Shown here piece by piece: positions 5,628-9,274 of a DNA stretch of 9,274 bases. The translations under genes were made by a program, and so were the position numbers. The DNA lies in the NCBI GenBank assembly GCA_023395675.1, contig JAEWYL010000050.1:1-9274 (forward strand), written 5' to 3'. This stretch comes from Chloroflexota bacterium. GTDB taxonomy: Bacteria; Chloroflexota; Anaerolineae; Anaerolineales; UBA4823. The notes below the pieces were generated by a model. The model saw only the letters and a program-made list of their open reading frames with translations, ran no database searches and was not told the DNA's origin. The number at the start of each line of letters is the position of its first letter. Position 1 is the first letter of the stretch.

Positions 5628-7416
5628 CCGCCTGCCGGTATGCCCTGGACTGCAGCTCGTAGAGCTCCGCATACAGACCGCCCTGGTGCAGCAGGTCCTC
5701 GTGGCTGCCGTACTCCCGGATCTTCCCACCTTCCAGCACCAGAATGAGATCCGCCATGCGCACCGTGGAGAAGCGGTGTGAGACCAGCAGGGTGATCTGC
5801 CCCCGGTTCTGCCCGGCTCTGGCAGCCGCGGCAAACCGCTCGAACAGCGCGTGCTCGCTGGGCGGGTCCAGGGCGGCGGTCGGCTCGTCAAAGACCACCA
5901 GCAGAGGGCCGCTCCGCACCAGGCCGCGCCCGAGGGCCAGTTTCTGCCACTGCCCGCCCGACAGATCCACACCGCTTTCCCATGCCGTCCCCAGTTGGGT
6001 CTCCAGTCCAGCCGGCAGGCCGGAGATAAGGCCGCCCGCGCCGGCTTTTTCGAGGGCGGCGGAGATATGCGGGCGGTCCTCGATTCTGGGCAGGTCCGCC
6101 ACCCCAACGGTCTCCCGGGCCAGGAATTCGAAGCGGGAATAATCCTGGAAGGCCGCGCTGATCCGGCTGCGCCAGTCTTCAGGCCGGAAGCGCGCCAGGT
6201 CTACCCCGTCAATCAAGATTCTCCCGTTTCCTGGCTGGTAAAAATCACAGAGCAGCTTGATGAGCGTGGTTTTTCCGGCCCCGTTCTCGCCGACCAGGGC
6301 AACAACCTTCCCGGCAGGGAGGTGCAGCGAAAGACCATCCAGGACCGGACGCTCTCTCTCCGGGTAGCGGAAAGATACCTCTTTCAGTTCGATCCCCTCC
6401 GCCAGGCGCTCGGGCGGCGCAGCCGGGACGGCGACCTGCCGTCCGGCGCTGCTGGCGTAATCCTCCAGCCACAGGAAGCGCTTGCCCACCCTCAACACCC
6501 AGAGCAGCGTATTGCCGTAAGCGATGGCGATAAAGATGACTCCGTCCATTTGAGCGGCAAGCCCAACTGTCAGGACCACATCTCCCGGCGTAGCCTGCCC
6601 GTTGACGGCCAGCCAGAGCGAGAGGGCCACGGCCCCGGAGAACGCCAGGCCGGATATCAGACCCTCCCCCGCTCTCAGCAGGGTGCCGATCCAGGCGGCG
6701 CGGTCGCGGGTGCGCAGGACCTGGCCGGCGACCTGGTGGTGGCGGTTCAGGATCACCTCGTGCAGCCCCGACAGCCTCAGCTCTTTCGCCTGCGCCGCGG
6801 CAGTGCCGACCTCGAAAAGGTGCCGGCGCAGGCGTGCCGCCTCGCTGGTGGCCTCCTGGGCGGCGATTTCCAGGTCGCGGCTCTTCTTTCCGAACCAGAA
6901 GGAGAGCAGCCCGAAGAAGGGCAGGAGCAGCAGCAGGGGGTGGATCTGCACCAGCAGCGTCCCGGTGATGATCAGGACCACCAGCACGCGCAGGATCCCG
7001 GCGGTCGCATTAACCATGCCGGCCAGGCTGCCCTGCTCCTCCCGGATGCGCTGCACCTGATCCTGGTAGTCCGGGCGCTCGTAATGGGCGAGGCCGTGAG
7101 TGCCGCCCAGGAAGCGGATCAACCGGCGGGCAGCCAGGGCTTTGGAACGGTCGGCTACTGTGAACAGCCAGTCAATATAGAAAAAGACCGCCATCAGCGA
7201 CAGCCCGGTTGCCAGCGCCGCGCCTGCTCCGGCCGCCAGACCCAGCCTGAGGTCCTGCGCCAGGGCAGCGTCCACGATCAGTTTCCCGGCGAAGGCCACC
7301 GCAGGGCCGCTCAACTCGAAGAACATCCCGCTCAGGAGCTGCAGGGCGGCCTCCCGGGGCGCAGCCTTGAAGCCCAGAGAGATCAGCACCCGGTAGGCTC
7401 TCAGAGTTTCACGCAT
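5611..7416 (-). CDS. ABC exporter half-transporter (membrane domain plus ATPase), second gene of the pair
   Basis: A 601-residue type IV (exporter-fold) half-transporter in the cytoplasmic membrane. The N-terminal half has about six hydrophobic segments (roughly 22-52, 58-85, 139-157, 159-176, 252-271, 279-305). The intracellular loop carries AKELRLSG (210-217), a motif I associate with one group of peptide/bacteriocin-type exporters. The ATPase has Walker A GENGAGKT (376-383), Q-loop Gln424, signature LSGGQ (485-489), Walker B LLVVFDE (505-511) with catalytic Glu511, and His547 in SHRFS. All catalytic residues are intact. The start is taken at the ATG at 7416, not the longer frame beginning at 7554: GGAGG lies 6 nt upstream, and the extra 46 residues only overlap the preceding gene. 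The ATG overlaps the upstream stop by 8 nt, implying translational coupling and a heterodimer with that protein. Substrate unknown. Confidence 0.92.
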   Translation of the reverse strand: MRETLRAYRVLISLGFKAAPREAALQLLSGMFFELSGPAVAFAGKLIVDAALAQDLRLGLAAGAGAALATGLSLMAVFFYIDWLFTVADRSKALAARRLIRFLGGTHGLAHYERPDYQDQVQRIREEQGSLAGMVNATAGILRVLVVLIITGTLLVQIHPLLLLLPFFGLLSFWFGKKSRDLEIAAQEATSEAARLRRHLFEVGTAAAQAKELRLSGLHEVILNRHHQVAGQVLRTRDRAAWIGTLLRAGEGLISGLAFSGAVALSLWLAVNGQATPGDVVLTVGLAAQMDGVIFIAIAYGNTLLWVLRVGKRFLWLEDYASSAGRQVAVPAAPPERLAEGIELKEVSFRYPERERPVLDGLSLHLPAGKVVALVGENGAGKTTLIKLLCDFYQPGNGRILIDGVDLARFRPEDWRSRISAAFQDYSRFEFLARETVGVADLPRIEDRPHISAALEKAGAGGLISGLPAGLETQLGTAWESGVDLSGGQWQKLALGRGLVRSGPLLVVFDEPTAALDPPSEHALFERFAAAARAGQNRGQITLLVSHRFSTVRMADLILVLEGGKIREYGSHEDLLHQGGLYAELYELQSRAYRQAEKTGA

Positions 7417-9253
7417 TTTCAGCCTCCACCTCCCATACCGGATCGCTCCCATTTTCGGTGGAGAAGCGCGCCGCCTGCAGCTGGAACAGGTGGGCATAGC
7501 GACCGCCCTGCAGGCAGAGAGCCTCGTGCGTGCCCTCCTCGAGAACGGCTCCATCCGACAGGACGACGATGCGGTCGGCTCGCCGGACGGTGGAAAAACG
7601 ATGCGAGATCAGGATGGTGGTCAGGCCCTTGGTGATCTCGAGAAAGCGGTCGTACAGCTCCGCCTCGGCGCGCACGTCCAGGGCGGCGGTGGGCTCGTCC
7701 AGGATGAGCAGGCGCGCCCCGGCCTCCACGGCAAACAGCGCCCGGGCGAGGGCGATGCGCTGCCACTGTCCTCCCGAAAGGTCCACCCCTCCTTTGTACT
7801 CCGGCGATAAGATGGTATCCCAGCCTGCGGGTAGGGCCTCGATCAGTTCGAGGGCGCCCGCTTTTGCGGCAGCGGAGCGCAGCCGTTCGAAGTTTGACGC
7901 CAGCTCTGGCGCGCCGAAGGCGATATTCTCGCGCGCCGAAAGCTGGTAGCGGGTGAAATCCTGAAAGAGGACCGCAATCCGTTTCCGCCAGGCGGTTGGG
8001 TCGAGGGAGGAGAGCGGGATGCCGTCCACCTGGATGCAGCCTGCCGTGGGCTCGTACAGCCCGCAGAGCAGTTTCACCAGCGAGGATTTCCCGGCGCCGT
8101 TGTCTCCGACGATCGCCAGCGACCTGCCCGCGGGGATGGTCAGGTTAAGGCGCCGCAGGGCCTCTTGCTCCGCGCCGGGGTAGCGAAAGCTGATTTCTTC
8201 GAAGCGGATCTCGTGCTCGGGAGAGGCGTCAGGCAGCGGTACTGCCGGGGTCTCCCCGCCCCTGTTGAGTTTTTCGTCCAGCTCCAGGATCTTGGGAATG
8301 GTGACCACACCGAAGGAGAGGTGCGCGTTGCTGTCGTTGAAAGCAGAATAACCGTTGGCGCTCACCAGGGCCTGGAGAAAGACGGCCAGGGCTCCCAGGC
8401 TCAGTTCGCCCCGGACGGCTGACCAGGCCAGCAGCGCGTAGGACAGCGCGTTGATCAGGATCACACCGCCGGTCGCGCCGAAGATGACGGGGGCCGAGGG
8501 GCGGCGCGCCTTCCACACCGGTTCGATGGCCGAGCGCCAGGCTGCTTCAAAGCGGTCCAGCAGCCAGTCGAGCATCCCCCACAGGCGGAGCTCTTTCGCC
8601 GCGCCGGCGGTAAGCGCCAGGTCCCGCAGATATTCTGCCCGCCGCAGGGCGCTGCTCTGCCCGTAATTCACCTGGCCCACCTTGAGATATTCACGCTGCA
8701 TGAAGAAAACCACCAGCGGCCAGAAAATAAGCCAGGTCAGGCCCAGCCACCAGTGGAACCAGAACAGCACCGCCGCCGAGCCGAGCGCCTGGATCCAGGC
8801 CGGCAGGGTCGCGGCCAGCCCGGTGACCGCCAGGCTGGGACTGTTTGAATCGATCCCCAGCTCGCGCACGGCGCGCAGGTTGTTGAGCACCTCAGGGTCA
8901 TCCAGGTGCGCGATCCCGGAAGGCCTGCCCGCCGCCGCCATTACCCGTTCCTGCAGGTAGCGGTTCAGCTCGCGCCCGAGGGATTCAGCCAGCGCAGCCT
9001 GCAGCGGATTGAGCACGCGCAGGAGCAGGACCAGTGCGGCGACCGCCGCCAGCAGCCTCAGAGCAGCCTGTGTCCCCGCAGACTCGAAGCCTCCGGCGAC
9101 GGCCCCCGGGATGGAACCGACCAGCAGGCCGGTCAGCAGCGCCACTCCGACCGGAAGCAGCGCAGTCGCCAGCAGATTGAGCGCGAAGAGAAAGCTTTTC
9201 CCGGCGTTGACCTGAGGCAGCAGCCGGAGCAAACGCAGCAGGTTCCGGATCAT
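7409..9253 (-). CDS. ABC exporter half-transporter (membrane domain plus ATPase), first gene of the pair
   Basis: A 614-residue membrane exporter subunit, paralogous to the next gene. Hydrophobic segments lie at about 20-46, 62-82, 149-169, 171-186, 257-279 and 285-303. AKELRLWG (219-226) sits in the intracellular loop. The ATPase has Walker A GDNGAGKS (383-390), Q-loop Gln431, signature LSGGQ (492-496), Walker B LLILDE (515-520) with catalytic Glu520, and His551 in SHRFS. Both partners therefore have canonical ATP sites, unlike heterodimers with one degenerate site. Start: the ATG at 9253 has AGGG about 7 nt upstream, and an in-frame TAA at 9271-9269 excludes a longer start. The gene runs by an 8-nt overlap into the second half-transporter. 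The operon promoter and any substrate or modification gene would be right of the window. Export of a peptide or other amphipathic compound is an inference from the family only. Confidence 0.92.
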   Translation of the reverse strand: MIRNLLRLLRLLPQVNAGKSFLFALNLLATALLPVGVALLTGLLVGSIPGAVAGGFESAGTQAALRLLAAVAALVLLLRVLNPLQAALAESLGRELNRYLQERVMAAAGRPSGIAHLDDPEVLNNLRAVRELGIDSNSPSLAVTGLAATLPAWIQALGSAAVLFWFHWWLGLTWLIFWPLVVFFMQREYLKVGQVNYGQSSALRRAEYLRDLALTAGAAKELRLWGMLDWLLDRFEAAWRSAIEPVWKARRPSAPVIFGATGGVILINALSYALLAWSAVRGELSLGALAVFLQALVSANGYSAFNDSNAHLSFGVVTIPKILELDEKLNRGGETPAVPLPDASPEHEIRFEEISFRYPGAEQEALRRLNLTIPAGRSLAIVGDNGAGKSSLVKLLCGLYEPTAGCIQVDGIPLSSLDPTAWRKRIAVLFQDFTRYQLSARENIAFGAPELASNFERLRSAAAKAGALELIEALPAGWDTILSPEYKGGVDLSGGQWQRIALARALFAVEAGARLLILDEPTAALDVRAEAELYDRFLEITKGLTTILISHRFSTVRRADRIVVLSDGAVLEEGTHEALCLQGGRYAHLFQLQAARFSTENGSDPVWEVEAENA

Positions 9254-9274
9254 CGGGTTCCCTGCCCGTTATCT

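Noticed and set aside
7417..7554. A 46-residue N-terminal extension of the second ABC protein
   Set aside because: It lies wholly within the 3' end of the preceding ABC gene, has no transporter features, and the internal ATG at 7416 has a good GGAGG at the right spacing.
5851..7635. A 594-codon open frame on the plus strand opposite the ABC genes
   Set aside because: It is fully antisense to two genes with complete ABC motifs. Its translation is low-complexity, rich in Gln, Gly, Arg and Pro, with no family features, as expected from GC-rich codon bias.
1..9274. tRNA or rRNA genes, CRISPR arrays, transposase genes or insertion sequence ends
   Set aside because: Reading both strands, I saw no tRNA-like cloverleaf arms, regularly spaced repeats, or terminal inverted repeats with target duplications.

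Overview
The window is GC-rich bacterial DNA holding five protein genes and no rRNA, tRNA, CRISPR array or insertion sequence that I can see. The mix of a very long kinase-ATPase-TPR protein, a YedF-type DsrE protein and a tandem ABC exporter pair would fit Chloroflexota, perhaps an Anaerolineae-like member. That is an impression from gene content and composition, not a demonstrated assignment.

Layout from left to right. At 3-980 (minus) lies an APH/choline-kinase-fold phosphotransferase whose C-terminus runs off the left edge. The gap at 981-1240 holds a TATAAT-type promoter for that gene and a 12-bp hairpin just past the end of the next gene. At 1241-4876 (minus) is a 1211-residue regulator: a Hanks-type Ser/Thr kinase, then a LAL/MalT-type AAA ATPase, then about ten TPR-like repeats. 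The gap at 4877-5263 contains an extended -10 promoter for the kinase, a GC-rich stretch with competing potential RNA helices, and a strong hairpin followed by T7 on the minus strand. At 5264-5614 (plus) is a stand-alone 116-residue DsrE/YedF-C-like protein. At 5611-7416 and 7409-9253 (both minus) are two ABC exporter half-transporters, translationally coupled by an 8-nt overlap, which probably form a heterodimer.

The two ABC genes are one operon whose promoter, and possibly a substrate gene, lie beyond the right edge. The DsrE-like gene converges on this operon and the two stop codons overlap by 4 nt. The first convincing terminator for the ABC strand lies beyond the whole DsrE-like gene, so the ABC transcript may run antisense through it. 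This is the most distinctive architecture in the window. The kinase is a one-protein sensor/regulator with no recognisable DNA-binding output domain, and its target cannot be told from the window. Nothing here proves a new system. The points most worth following are the antisense layout, the structured region upstream of the kinase, and the unknown output of the kinase-ATPase-TPR protein.
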